A stretch of DNA of 64,000 nucleotides from Schistosoma haematobium (taxonomy: Eukaryota > Platyhelminthes > Trematoda > Strigeidida > Schistosomatidae): positions 14,506,787-14,570,786 of the forward strand of contig NC_067195.1 of the NCBI RefSeq assembly GCF_000699445.3, read 5' to 3'. How positions within the stretch are numbered: the stretch's first letter is position 1; each line of letters starts with the position of its first letter. The notes below the pieces were generated by a model. That model was not told the origin of the DNA. It saw nothing but the letters and a program-made list of their open reading frames with translations, and did not search any database. This document shows, piece after piece, positions 37,001-43,599 of the stretch. A program made the position numbers and the translations under genes.

Positions 37001-38772
37001 GTTGTTATCGTCTCGCTGATCCCAACCAGGTAGTCTACACCTACCAACATGACTCAGTCCACTTGTCAGTGACTTCATGGACTTGTGCCATGTTCTGGTC
37101 TGGCCGCCCCTAGCTTTCTTCCAACCTACTCCTATACCACTGAACACCGCACGTCGAGGCAGTCGGTGGTTGGGCATACGTAACAAGTGTCCCAGCCATC
37201 TCGACCGTAGCTGCTACCTTGGCGCGGTGGTCGGGCTTGCCTATCGTGATGACCCAACGGAGCTATATTGGCTGGAACATATGTTCCTGTAGGTTCTACC
37301 ATGCCAGGCAACTCGATTGGAGAACGGTAAGACTAAAAGCAGCAACTCAAGGTCTGAGGGCGAAGTCGTACTGATGACTGCAGAAGGGTGTGGCAGCAGT
37401 AAGGTGTTTCCCTCAGATAACCAGCATCTGCAGCGATGCTGCCTTCCCACAAGGAGGGGTGGGGTTAGAAAAGGCCGACCCTAAAAATTTCACACCTCAC
37501 CTTACCTCACGGATTTCCGTCTCCGGTGGTAAGGCCCTTTGAAGAACGGAGCTAACACGTCAAAAACCTCCCACAAAAAGACCGTGAGTGACCGGCCTCA
37601 GGCAGTTGTCTCCTGAGCTCTGCGGTCACGCTCCCAGTCCGTTAAGGTCGATATTAATCCGAATTCCTTTTCAGCTTCCTCAAGAAATACCCTTCCACAG
37701 TGTGGGTAGCCGGGAAGTGACACCAGACCTCATACCCGTAACAGCACACGAGACCAAGTTGGTAACATTCCAATCAATTTGTGAAATCTTCATGATATTA
37801 ATAAACCCATCACGTGTGCCCTTCCTTAACAGAAAATTACTAAGCGTAATCCTGTTCAGTGAATCGAAAGAGGTCCTGGTGTCAAGAAACATTACCACTA
37901 ATAGCCCCTAATAGATGTCACGGTAATCCAGAATGTGATGAGGGTTAACACATCCATGACTTGAACAAACCGACCTGTTTTCGCAACTCAGTTTTTTTGT
38001 GTTTAGGACAATTGACAATGGAGATTTTTTGAACTAAGCGATCTTGATGTTATGATGCTGATACGGATAACCTGGCTTTAATCTACACCTATTCGACCGA
38101 ACGAGCAAGATTCATATGAATGGAAAGACTGAAATAGAATACGGTACAAATTATACGTTTATTAAATATACGTCAGTCTCGCTGGATAATCAACTGTAAC
38201 CTCTGAACATCAATAAGTAGATGAGTAATAAATATCAGAAACCATTACCATATTTTCGTTAAACGTAAATAGGAAGAAAATATTGCGCTATTTCAGGAAG
38301 TTCGTATTTTGTGCAAAATTGTGACAACACGGTACTGATAAACGAAAAGGCTAATCATAATGGTAAAGAAAAAGCATATAAATACGAACCCTGACTTATC
38401 TGGATTTTTCTGTTCAGTAATGCTGTATTCACGTAGATGATTTATATACCAGTGAAAAGCCAAGCAACTGCCAAGAAATACTCCGGTTATTGCAATGGAT
38501 ATAAATGTATCATTGATGAAACTACTATTACCTCCACTGGAGCTTCCTGACTCCTTAGAAAAGCGATTGGAGAGATACCTTGATTGTCTCAGTAAAAGAG
38601 CATCTTTTAGATGATAAAGCTCATAACTGAGCTTTGCATTGGTAGGGATATAATAATGACGATGAGAAGTACAAATAATTGCAGGTCTGATTTTGGTGCC
38701 AAGTGCCGTATTTCTAATAAAACAACTTCTTATGTAAGATGAGGCTTTTTGCCTCAGCATTAAATTTATCAT
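18166..38772 (-). CDS. AIFM1: Apoptosis-inducing factor, mitochondrial (AIFM1-like), six coding exons
   Basis: Exons (minus strand): 38396-38772, 34820-35019, 25029-25386, 24585-24824, 23406-23907, 18166-19044; phases agree throughout and give 851 residues. Known role: FAD-dependent NADH oxidoreductase anchored in the inner mitochondrial membrane, needed for respiratory-chain assembly and releasable to the nucleus in cell death. Residues 1-70 are basic and leucine-rich, fitting a targeting peptide; about 90-111 form a membrane span. The FAD Rossmann motif 'GAGAAG' is at 217-222, 'LRPPLSKELW' follows, the NAD motif 'GGGFLG' is at 413-418, 'VAGDAASYWD' (second FAD contact) is near 597-606, and the AIF C-terminal domain ends the protein. 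It is longer than vertebrate AIF (about 610 residues) through an acidic linker in exon 2 and low-complexity Ser/Thr/Asn/Asp inserts in exons 5 and 6. Introns of up to 9.4 kb hold mobile elements. Identity secure; the first exon's assignment rests on phase and domain order. Confidence 0.92.
19069..19190. repeat. Dispersed repeat copy in AIFM1 intron 5
   Basis: Aligns with 11648-11740 in the same orientation ('gagaata.taaatcgtataat' then 'gtcacatgg.agctta'), with insertions and substitutions. Family not recognised. Confidence 0.45.
20120..20400 (-). mobile_element. RTE-type retrotransposon, 3' fragment
   Basis: On the minus strand this reads as the C-terminal end of the same element type seen at 22600-22920: blocks equivalent to 'RQMWHQ', 'HVGRC', 'W...WLETL' and 'MAQNRSQ' are recognisable between frameshifts. 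5'-truncated, as usual for such insertions. It lies in AIFM1 intron 5. Confidence 0.55.
20531..20602 (+). repeat. tRNA-like sequence with pol III A and B boxes (SINE-like)
   Basis: A box-like 'tagctcagcgg' at 20541-20551 and B box-like 'gattcggatcc' at 20584-20594 sit at about tRNA spacing, within a 'ggtctag...ctac' frame. The acceptor arms do not pair well and no intact anticodon arm could be drawn, so this is more likely a tRNA-derived SINE head or decayed pseudo-tRNA than a functional tRNA. Confidence 0.5.
20905..22930 (+). mobile_element. RTE-type retrotransposon with internal deletion
   Basis: The 5' untranslated region (20905-21450) matches 37205-37745 block for block. Sequence then passes straight to the reverse transcriptase: 'FDSIDREFLW' at 21825, 'SGVWQGCPLFPFLFNFIID' at 21970-22030, and 'LEYADDIFLF' with the catalytic box at 22109-22120. 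The C-terminal 'HRLRWLVHVLRMPEHRLPRR' lies at 22650-22710 and the 3' end near 22920. The apurinic endonuclease domain normally preceding the reverse transcriptase is missing, so this copy carries an internal deletion plus several stops. Located in AIFM1 intron 5, opposite to the gene. Confidence 0.75.
23406..23907 (-). CDS. AIFM1: AIFM1 coding exon 5 (NAD-binding domain)
   Basis: Acceptor 'ttttctag' before 23907; donor GTAAGT at 23405-23400. Encodes the second Rossmann motif 'IAVIGGGFLGSEL' and ends at 'DVDHVVCA', the strand before 'IGIEPN' of exon 6. Two hydrophilic inserts, one Ser/Asp/Lys-rich after the helix and one with a run of six threonines, enlarge the domain. Confidence 0.93.
24019..24480 (-). 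mobile_element. Penelope-like element, 3' fragment in AIFM1 intron 4
   Basis: Nearly identical over about 460 nt to 1540-2000, with only a handful of substitutions seen (for example near 24130 and 24339). It covers the GIY-YIG-derived 3' part. The match ends abruptly at 24480, where the copy at 1540-3440 continues into the upstream pol region, so this is a 5'-truncated insertion. Same orientation as the host gene. Confidence 0.85.
24585..24824 (-). CDS. AIFM1: AIFM1 coding exon 4
   Basis: Acceptor 'tttcag' directly before 24824; donor GTAGGT at 24584-24579. Encodes 'GGVALMRGDPVVRLDPD' and 'SGRQITYDRCLLATGG', the end of the first FAD half-domain. Ends in the middle of an arginine codon completed by exon 5. 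Confidence 0.93.
25029..25386 (-). CDS. AIFM1: AIFM1 coding exon 3 (FAD-binding Rossmann fold)
   Basis: Acceptor AG at 25387-25388, donor GTAAGT at 25028-25023. Contains 'SHVPYIIVGAGAAG', 'ARSIRASDP' and 'PYLRPPLSKELW', all strongly AIF-like. A Gly/Ser/Glu-rich insert of roughly 18 residues separates the first Rossmann strands from the PPLSKELW motif and is absent from vertebrate AIF. Confidence 0.93.
25905..26335 (-). mobile_element. RTE-type retrotransposon, 3' fragment
   Basis: The segment 26110-26300 reads on the minus strand as the RTE C-terminal end, with the 'gattttgagccatgtc' block seen inverted at 22880 and 36960. The adjoining 25905-25990 resembles 36725-36800 ('ttcaagttg.ca', 'cacattaac/gcac'), so the two fragments share the same 3' flank or tail. 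Strongly decayed. It lies in AIFM1 intron 2. Confidence 0.55.
26690..26785 (-). repeat. Inverted copy of the repeat at 484-575
   Basis: Reverse complement of 484-575 with several substitutions; the shared blocks are 'attccaatgagtag' and 'cttcttcagagaata'. Unnamed dispersed repeat. Confidence 0.5.
27330..31200 (+). mobile_element. RTE-type retrotransposon, almost full length but interrupted
   Basis: A GC-rich leader (27330-27765) precedes the endonuclease: 'LSETRIQ' at about 28125-28150, 'GDLNA' at 28993-29007, 'TQIDHIAISYRWR' near 29200-29240 and 'DFDHALV' near 29285. The reverse transcriptase has 'VVFLDIRSAF' (30042), 'GGVRQGCPISPLLFNFAIDD' (30220-30280) and the catalytic 'YADD' box (30355-30366). 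The C-terminal region ends near 31195 and is followed by a T-rich tail and a short ATT repeat. Stops, frameshifts and a 385-bp interruption (28457-28842) with a duplicated flank make it inactive. It lies in AIFM1 intron 2, opposite to the gene. Domain order and motifs fit RTE-clade elements known in schistosomes; family not named. Confidence 0.82.
28457..28842. other. Insertion between duplicated RTE segments
   Basis: The RTE segment 28350-28456 recurs at 28843-28962 (both hold 'ttctataaccagttaactgt'). The 385 nt between the two copies do not read as RTE sequence in any frame and match nothing else I recognised. Confidence 0.55.
31445..33290 (+). mobile_element. Second RTE-like retrotransposon family, internally deleted
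   Basis: Reading pieces in order: 'KHHHNEWISIETLDKIEERK' (31755-31815), 'PPTIEEI' (32190-32215) running directly into 'NSYDGLH', then 'VRQGC' (32285-32300), 'VVDWIMKTLTSERKHGIQWT' (32328-32385), 'STTLDGEAVGDVESFTFPGS' (32562-32622) and 'VKTVLLYGAQAWR' (32760-32800). These are the linker, reverse transcriptase and C-terminal region of a non-LTR element distinct from the one at 27330. The palm region that should precede 'NSYDGLH' is missing, as is an intact catalytic box. A GC-richer leader lies at 31455-31560. Several frameshifts; inactive. Lies in AIFM1 intron 2. Confidence 0.7.
33300..34200. other. No gene seen (AIFM1 intron 2)
   Basis: AT-rich intronic sequence with no recognisable exon, RNA gene or repeat copy. 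Confidence 0.4.
34255..34365 (+). mobile_element. RTE 3'-end fragment
   Basis: Contains the plus-strand blocks 'gactatcgtagccaatggttggaga' (quoted in part here only as landmark) and 'gacatgattcagaattc', equivalent to 22845-22900. About 110 nt of a 5'-truncated copy near the AIFM1 exon 2 donor side. Confidence 0.45.
34820..35019 (-). CDS. AIFM1: AIFM1 coding exon 2 (acidic intermembrane-space linker)
   Basis: An open stretch between a 'tttatcaag' acceptor and a GTAGGT donor, phase 2 in and phase 1 out, matching its neighbours. It encodes an acidic, serine/glutamate-rich linker ('VEQQQLDTLDFVDSPVTES') between the membrane anchor and the FAD domain. Vertebrate AIF has a less acidic linker in the same place. 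Too short and variable for proof by similarity. Confidence 0.65.
36720..37203 (-). mobile_element. RTE-type retrotransposon, C-terminal fragment
   Basis: Minus-strand frame 36914-37186 reads 'LRMPNHRLPRRAVF', 'WKKARGGQTRTWHKSMKSLT', 'HVGRCRLPGWDQRDD' and 'MAQNRLQWLRC', the C-terminal end of the element type at 20905. Continuous with a 3' flank (36720-36900) shared with 25905-25990. In AIFM1 intron 1, same strand as the gene. Confidence 0.72.
37205..37745 (+). mobile_element. RTE 5' untranslated region, isolated
   Basis: Matches 20905-21450 in the same orientation, including the 'gcagtaaggtgtttc' and 'gataaccagcat' blocks, and ends at the 'gggtagccgggaagtgac' equivalent. It abuts the inverted C-terminal fragment ending at 37203, so pieces of two opposite copies meet here. 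Confidence 0.6.
37760..37905 (-). mobile_element. RTE reverse transcriptase fragment
   Basis: Minus-strand frame reads 'MVMFLDTRTSFDSLNRITLS' then 'NFLLRKGTRDGFINIMK', aligning with 30040-30150 of the longer RTE copy. About 145 nt only. Confidence 0.65.
38396..38772 (-). CDS. AIFM1: AIFM1 coding exon 1 (mitochondrial targeting and membrane anchor)
   Basis: Starts at ATG 38770-38772, two bases after an acceptor-like AG (38775-38776) preceded by a T-rich run, so a spliced leader or a 5' UTR exon may join here. Encodes the basic presequence and a single membrane span ('ISIAITGVFLGSCLAFHWYI'). The donor could be at 38395/38394 (GTCAGG) or six bases later at 38389/38388 (GTTCGT). Both leave phase 2, matching exon 2, and differ by two residues. 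No conserved AIF domain lies in this exon, so its link to AIFM1 is an inference from order, phase and topology. Confidence 0.7.
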
Positions 38773-38774
38773 TT

Positions 38775-38795
38775 CTATAAAACATAAAAAGGGTT
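38775..38795 (-). promoter_or_regulatory. Putative splice acceptor before the AIFM1 start codon
   Basis: On the minus strand a T-rich run leads to AG at 38776-38775, two bases before the AIFM1 ATG. With the preceding stop codon only 141 nt upstream, this is a candidate spliced-leader trans-splice site; a cis intron from a 5' UTR exon is the alternative. Confidence 0.45.
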
Positions 38796-38913
38796 ATAAT
38801 AAATCAAGATACTTTTCGTGAGATGACAGAACACGTAAAAATGATAAATATTATATATTTAGTCTACACTATATAAATTGTAATTTTTACGAAGACATGT
38901 CAGTCTATTAATT

Positions 38914-39120
38914 TTAACGTCGAGGTTTTTGATCTATTTCATAGGCTCTGTCGTGAATAATCCATAACATCGGCAAAACAAGAACAGCAAATGTAATGTA
39001 CCCAACAGGATTGGTTTGGTTTCTAAGCGGGTTACGGTAAGGATTAGGCATTTGTGAAGAACTTCTATATGAGTGTTTCAACAGCTGGTTGATTATCTTG
39101 GAAGAAACTGACGGGAGCAT
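38914..39120 (-). CDS. Small single-span, probably mitochondrial membrane protein
   Basis: A 68-residue frame from ATG at 39118-39120 to TAA at 38914. I do not recognise the family. Residues 1-23 are basic, hydroxyl-rich and lack acidic residues ('MLPSVSSKIINQLLKHSYRS'), like a mitochondrial presequence. A Pro/Asn-rich segment ('NPYRNPLRNQTNP') follows, then one hydrophobic span of about 17-18 residues ('GYITFAVLVLPMLWII') and a charged tail. The size and layout resemble small respiratory-chain or inner-membrane subunits, but no signature residues prove it. A strong acceptor (pyrimidine run plus AG at 39132-39131) lies ten bases before the ATG. It sits 116 nt downstream of the kish stop and 141 nt upstream of the AIFM1 start, on the same strand. 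An additional 5' exon cannot be excluded. Confidence 0.6.
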   Translation of the reverse strand: MLPSVSSKIINQLLKHSYRSSSQMPNPYRNPLRNQTNPVGYITFAVLVLPMLWIIHDRAYEIDQKPRR

Positions 39121-39130
39121 ATCAAATAAT

Positions 39131-39152
39131 CTAGAAAGAATAATAATAGTCA
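39131..39152 (-). promoter_or_regulatory. Putative splice acceptor before the small membrane-protein gene
   Basis: The minus strand shows a run of T/A with 'ttctttctag' ending at 39131. The kish stop codon lies about 100 nt further upstream, leaving little room for a promoter and 5' exon. Spliced-leader addition is therefore a reasonable reading, though not proven. Confidence 0.45.
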
Positions 39153-39235
39153 TGTATCTAAACACAGTGTGGTAAAAAGAAAGAGATTTGAACCTTGCAA
39201 GTTATTTATTTTAAAAAAATAATAATATATTACAA

Positions 39236-39588
39236 CTACGAACTGAAAAGTACTGCGCCTGCCATTAAAATGCAACAGACAGCAACATAAGGACTTTTGC
39301 GTTCACCTGTAAACAATGAGCAATAAAATAAAGCAGTAAACCGAACTGACCAATTCTTGCACATTTCCAGAACAGTCCTAAAAGTCTTGATTAATAAATA
39401 AGATTATGTATGCAAATATCATGCATACCCATGTTTTCGTGAATCCAATAAGGTAGGAGAGAAGTGTCTAATGTAGGCACAAGTGCATATAAGCAACAAA
39501 ATGACACTCAGCAGGCTTTGAAAGTTAAATAATGCTGACTGTAGGAATATTCAGCACGGCATATTGTAAGCGTATGTCTATTTACCAT
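39236..39588 (-). CDS. TMEM167A: Protein kish (TMEM167A), complete, four exons
   Basis: Exons (minus strand) 39586-39588, 39429-39538, 39351-39385 and 39236-39306; phases fit and give exactly 72 residues, the usual kish length. Kish is a small Golgi membrane protein of the early secretory pathway with two hydrophobic segments. The sequence shows '[20 protein letters not shown]', 'SPTLLDSRK', '[12 protein letters not shown]' and '[19 protein letters not shown]', near identical in pattern to animal kish. The first coding exon contributes only the ATG, which stands directly before a GTAAAT donor. All three introns are very short (47, 43 and 44 nt) and have GT-AG ends. The gene heads a same-strand group with the small membrane gene and AIFM1. 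Identity is secure; the position of the lone ATG is inferred from the splice match and the family's MSA-type start. Confidence 0.93.
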
Positions 39589-39589
39589 G

Positions 39590-40850
39590 AGGAAGAATAC
39601 GATCTTCGTCAAACTCCAAAAAAGTGAAATCCTAAAGTTTAGAATTAAAACAAAAGACCGCGAAAGTTCCAATTAAAATATTAAAGCTATGAAGAACATA
39701 TTGGCTCATTTTTTATCAGTGCAACTGGTTACAATGTAAAGACGCAAATAATTCATTGACTACTATATTATTTACAAAATGATATTCCCGAATTCCAGCA
39801 ACAAAAAAAACACATGTAAGGGGCAGAAAATACTTCCAGTGCGGTATTTTTAATTTCTTATCATATTTTCTTTTCAGAATCCCAACAGAAACTAAGTCAG
39901 ACAGGATGAGTATAAGCAGCCCTTGGACAACCCCACTGATAATTTGGCTCAATGAAGATTAATGACTGTTTTACTTTAGGAACTTTATTGAATTGAATTG
40001 ATATATCATGCAGAATGATAAGCCTTTTGCAATATGGAATTAAAGCATGAAACAGAAAGATGACATTGCGGAAAAATAGGAGACAGAGACAAGCAAAATA
40101 AACGACAATAGTGTGTGTAAAACAATACAGTTCAGATGAGAACATGACCAAGTTCAGTTCCGTTTATTTAGTATACACATTAAACTCTATCAAAAGACCG
40201 AAGCAGGATCATTCCCCACATAGCTACTTGAGTTCATGGAATGTTTCATTTAAAAGACCCAGTGAATACACATGATTCCTATAACTTTGTAGATATGGTG
40301 ATTGTATAACTTCAGTTTAGTTTTCAAAATGTTAGCAAACTTTTTGGATATACTTTTAATCTCAGAGTATGGTAATATCTAGGAGACAGATGACACGATG
40401 ACTGTTGTAGTGAAACATGAAAGATAATTTCCAAACGATAGAACGAGGGTAAAGATGTGGTCAATACATTCGCAAGTTGAACGAAGTAGTCGATTTCAAA
40501 AAGCTAGATGACAGTAAGTAAAATGACTATGCAATTAAGAATTCGTGCAGGTTGGACATAACCTGGACATTGACTTTCTACTATTAACGATATAACCAAA
40601 AGATAACTTGAACGAACCTGAAAGGACGTTTAAATTTTTTAACTCATAAAAATGATCGCTCAGTCTACGATACGACCACTGTAACTATTACATGACACTT
40701 TTGAGCTTACGTATATAAGTTCTACAACGATCCTGCACTTTTCAAACTGGTTTACCAGTACTAAGAAGCATTGACACAACGGGATGCATCACGTCCAAGG
40801 TTTATCACTTTAAACCACTCCTTTTGTTTATGAAAAGACATCAATGTTAG
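39590..40850. other. Region upstream of kish; no secure gene
   Basis: Should contain the kish 5' end and promoter. A minus-strand open frame at 39716-39952 encodes two hydrophobic stretches but starts without ATG and matches nothing I recognise. Confidence 0.35.
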
Positions 40851-40854
40851 ATTT

Positions 40855-41580
40855 CTTTGTTATCCATTACCACGAGGACCTAACCAGGTAGCCTATACCT
40901 ACTAAAATGGCTCAGTTCAATTGTCATTGACTTCATTGATTGGTACAATGTCTTGGTTTAGCAGCCTCCAGCTTCCTTTTAACATAATCCTACACGACAA
41001 AATGGCCCGTCGAGGCAGGCAGTGGTTGGACATACGTACCGGATGTCCCAGCCACCTCAGTTGATGATTTACTACCTTATCAATCTAATTCCCATTTTTA
41101 CCTAGTACTCTATTCCCGATCCAGGCATTGATTACTCCGTGGTCCTAAAGTACATGAGAAATGCTTTGAAGACACTTATTATCACATACCAGAAACCTAC
41201 GAATATCCTCTACTCTTAATGACCACATTTTACACACATAAAGTAGGAATCGAAATGATGCACAGTAAACTAGTCCTTCGGTTAGGAAACGGATACTTCG
41301 CCTACACCACGAGTGAAGCAAGTTAGCAAAAGTCAATCGAGCTTTCTAAATACGTGCCGAGATTAAGTCAGACAGCAGACCATCAGTACTGATGAGACTC
41401 GCAAGGTAAGTGAATCGGTCAAGGTGTTCAACTAATTCACTCCCTATCATCAAGCGCTGACGCAAACCAATCCAGAAGCAATATTTCGAGTAGTCTTTAA
41501 ATGGTCGATATGGTTGTTTATTAATATTGACCTTTATGCCAGGTGCAGATTCATGTACTTGGTCTTGAATCATTTTAATA
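40855..41580 (-). mobile_element. RTE-type retrotransposon, C-terminal fragment
   Basis: Minus-strand pieces run in RTE order: 'ELVEHLDRFTYLASLISTDG' (41375-41465), 'KMWSLRVEDIRRFLV' (41175-41225), then a decayed 'RMP/PRR' region near 40990-41040 and a 3' portion at 40870-40960. Heavily broken by stops and frameshifts; 5'-truncated. Confidence 0.65.
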
Positions 41581-41970
41581 GTGAGGGCATAAACTTTTCG
41601 TTATTTGAAAATTTTTGTGCGGAATCGTATCGATTACCAAAACTATACTAACAACCTTCAGCGTCTTAATAGTGAACCGGTATTAATCATAAAACAATTA
41701 CGGAGTAATGAGATTTAATGGAACGCATAGTTTTGACATGATTAATGACCCTTTCAATACTGAACTACTTATCATAGTGAACGAAAAATTGTTAAGTGCA
41801 TGCCTGTGTAAAATTTAAAATCAGTATTTGACAGAAATTAAGTTAGAACTAATGCGTCCGTATGAAGACATTTAATTTCAAGAAACTAACGATGATAAAA
41901 CCATTTAGTCCCAGATAACTTCGGAAAGTGTACGCAAATAGCCTGCAGAGCTGAGTATATGAGATTATAA

Positions 41971-42198
41971 CTTCCCGAGCTCCCAATTTTGGGGGAAATT
42001 TGACTCATTTTGGGGAAGCCGCTATAGTAAAACCACAAAATTCCCCCAGACCTGCGTAAATTTCTCAATATTTCCCCCCGAATTCCCCTTTAATCCTGGT
42101 GAACGTCATTGGACTTTGGCGATTTCCCGGTACATTGGTGAAGGTCATTTGACTTCGGGAGTTTCCCCGAAATTTCCCCAAACTTGGGAGCTCGGGTT
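41971..42198. mobile_element. Small inverted-repeat element (MITE-like)
   Basis: About 230 nt, GC-richer than its surroundings and bounded by inverted repeats of roughly 30 nt: 'cccgagctcccaa' plus 'gggggaaattt' on the left, and their complements on the right ending at 42198. Inside are two diverged copies of a 'gtgaa.gtcatt.gactt' unit. It has no coding capacity. Terminal repeats and small size fit a non-autonomous DNA transposon. The target duplication is unclear (at most a TT pair). Confidence 0.6.
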
Positions 42199-42686
42199 GG
42201 GGACGAACCAACCCGATTTAGGATATCGAGCCCTGAACCTTGGGACGAAAATCCTTATCACAATTCCTCAAACTAAATTGTAGTTCATCAATAGCATCAA
42301 ATTCACTTCAAGACCATTCAAAGGTCACCCAAAAATAATAGCCTCTGCGCCTTGTTGTTGTATATGCCAAACTATACACTTTGTACACAAGGAAAAAACA
42401 TGAGGCTTTTTTAAAGATCAGAAAATCTAAGAAAGCTATCTTAAGCAAATGGGTAACAAACCTTAGTCTGAAAACAGTGGGAAATATGGGGACAACACCA
42501 ACCTCAACCAACGAGAGCACTGAAAGAACTAAATAACCCGCTTGTTCAAATGGTTCAAATGATTGTGGACGGAATAGAAGAAGCTTTCGCTTAACAGGCT
42601 TCCGTGTCTAGTAGCAGGGCATCACCAAATCCTCCAGGCAGGAACCTAGGTATGTTAACAATAAAACAGGAAAAGAAATTAATAAA

Positions 42687-43595
42687 TCATAGTGTGATAC
42701 TATCCTTAGTCCTTAAGAATAGGTCAAGTTGCCTCTTGAAGGACTTCTGGGAAGTCGCTTGGACTAGCTCTGCCGGCAGCGAATTCCAGCATTTGACAAC
42801 TCTTAAGGAGTAGATGTTGTGTCTACAGTCCGTTCTGCTATGTTGTGTCTCCAGTTTCTGGGTGTTACCCCTCAGGTTAGTGTTCGAACTAAGCTTAAGT
42901 AGGTGTTTGAGAGGATGTCCAGAAGTGTTAAGGATACTATAAGCCATCAGAAAGTCACCTCTAAGAAGTCTATACTCTAATGGGTAAAGGTCTAGTGAAT
43001 GGAGGCGCTCTTCGTAAGGTTTAAATTTGAGTCCTCGAACTGATTTCGTGGCTCGCCGTCGGATATGCTCCAGAGTGTCGTTGTCCTTTTGGAGTGAGGG
43101 AGAAAATACTATGTTTCCATATTCTAAATGGGGACAGATAAAACTATTGAAGATTATATGTAAAATTCTTTCGTCGAACTGTCCAAAAATGCGCTTCAAT
43201 GTTACCAGTGCAAGGTTTTCTCGGAAGGCATTTTTGTAACAGTTAGCGTAAGACTTTAAATCGTAGGGCACCAGGACTCCTAAATCTTTTTCGACTTGGG
43301 ATACTACTAGAGAGGAGTTACCTAAGTTATAACTGTAGTCTGCGACATGTCGCAGATGGACTACTTTACACTTTGAAGTGTTAAAGGTAAGTCCGTTATC
43401 GTCTGCCGAACTTTGAAGTCGAGTCAGATCCTCCTGAAGTGCCTATATATCGTCTTGGTTGCGTATCTCTCTCCAAAGTTTCACGTCGTCGACAAAAAGT
43501 AATAAGTCTGACGATAACTTTTGAGGAATATCATTTATATAAACCAAGAAGAGAAGAGGTCCTAATACGTTACTCAAGGCGTCAGTATCAATGTC
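42687..43595 (-). mobile_element. CR1-clade retrotransposon, 3' part of reverse transcriptase
   Basis: Minus strand from about 43595: 'VLGPLLFLVYINDIPQ' type motif, catalytic 'FVDDVKLW' (43485-43496 holds F-V-D-D), 'LTFNTSKCKVVHLRH' and then an uninterrupted 194-residue frame (42687-43271) with 'LEHIRRRATKSVRGL', 'YEERLHSLDLYPLEYRLLRG' and 'VVKCWNSLPAELVQ'. These are the thumb and C-terminal region of CR1-type reverse transcriptases. One stop near 43445 interrupts the frame. The better preservation of the last 600 nt suggests a younger copy than the CR1 at 6340. Confidence 0.8.
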
Positions 43596-43599
43596 TATT

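Noticed and set aside
39716..39952. Minus-strand open frame of 78 codons with two hydrophobic stretches, upstream of kish
   Set aside because: It begins with a non-ATG codon, has no recognisable family signature and no clear splice context. It could be a further member of the gene cluster but the evidence is too thin.
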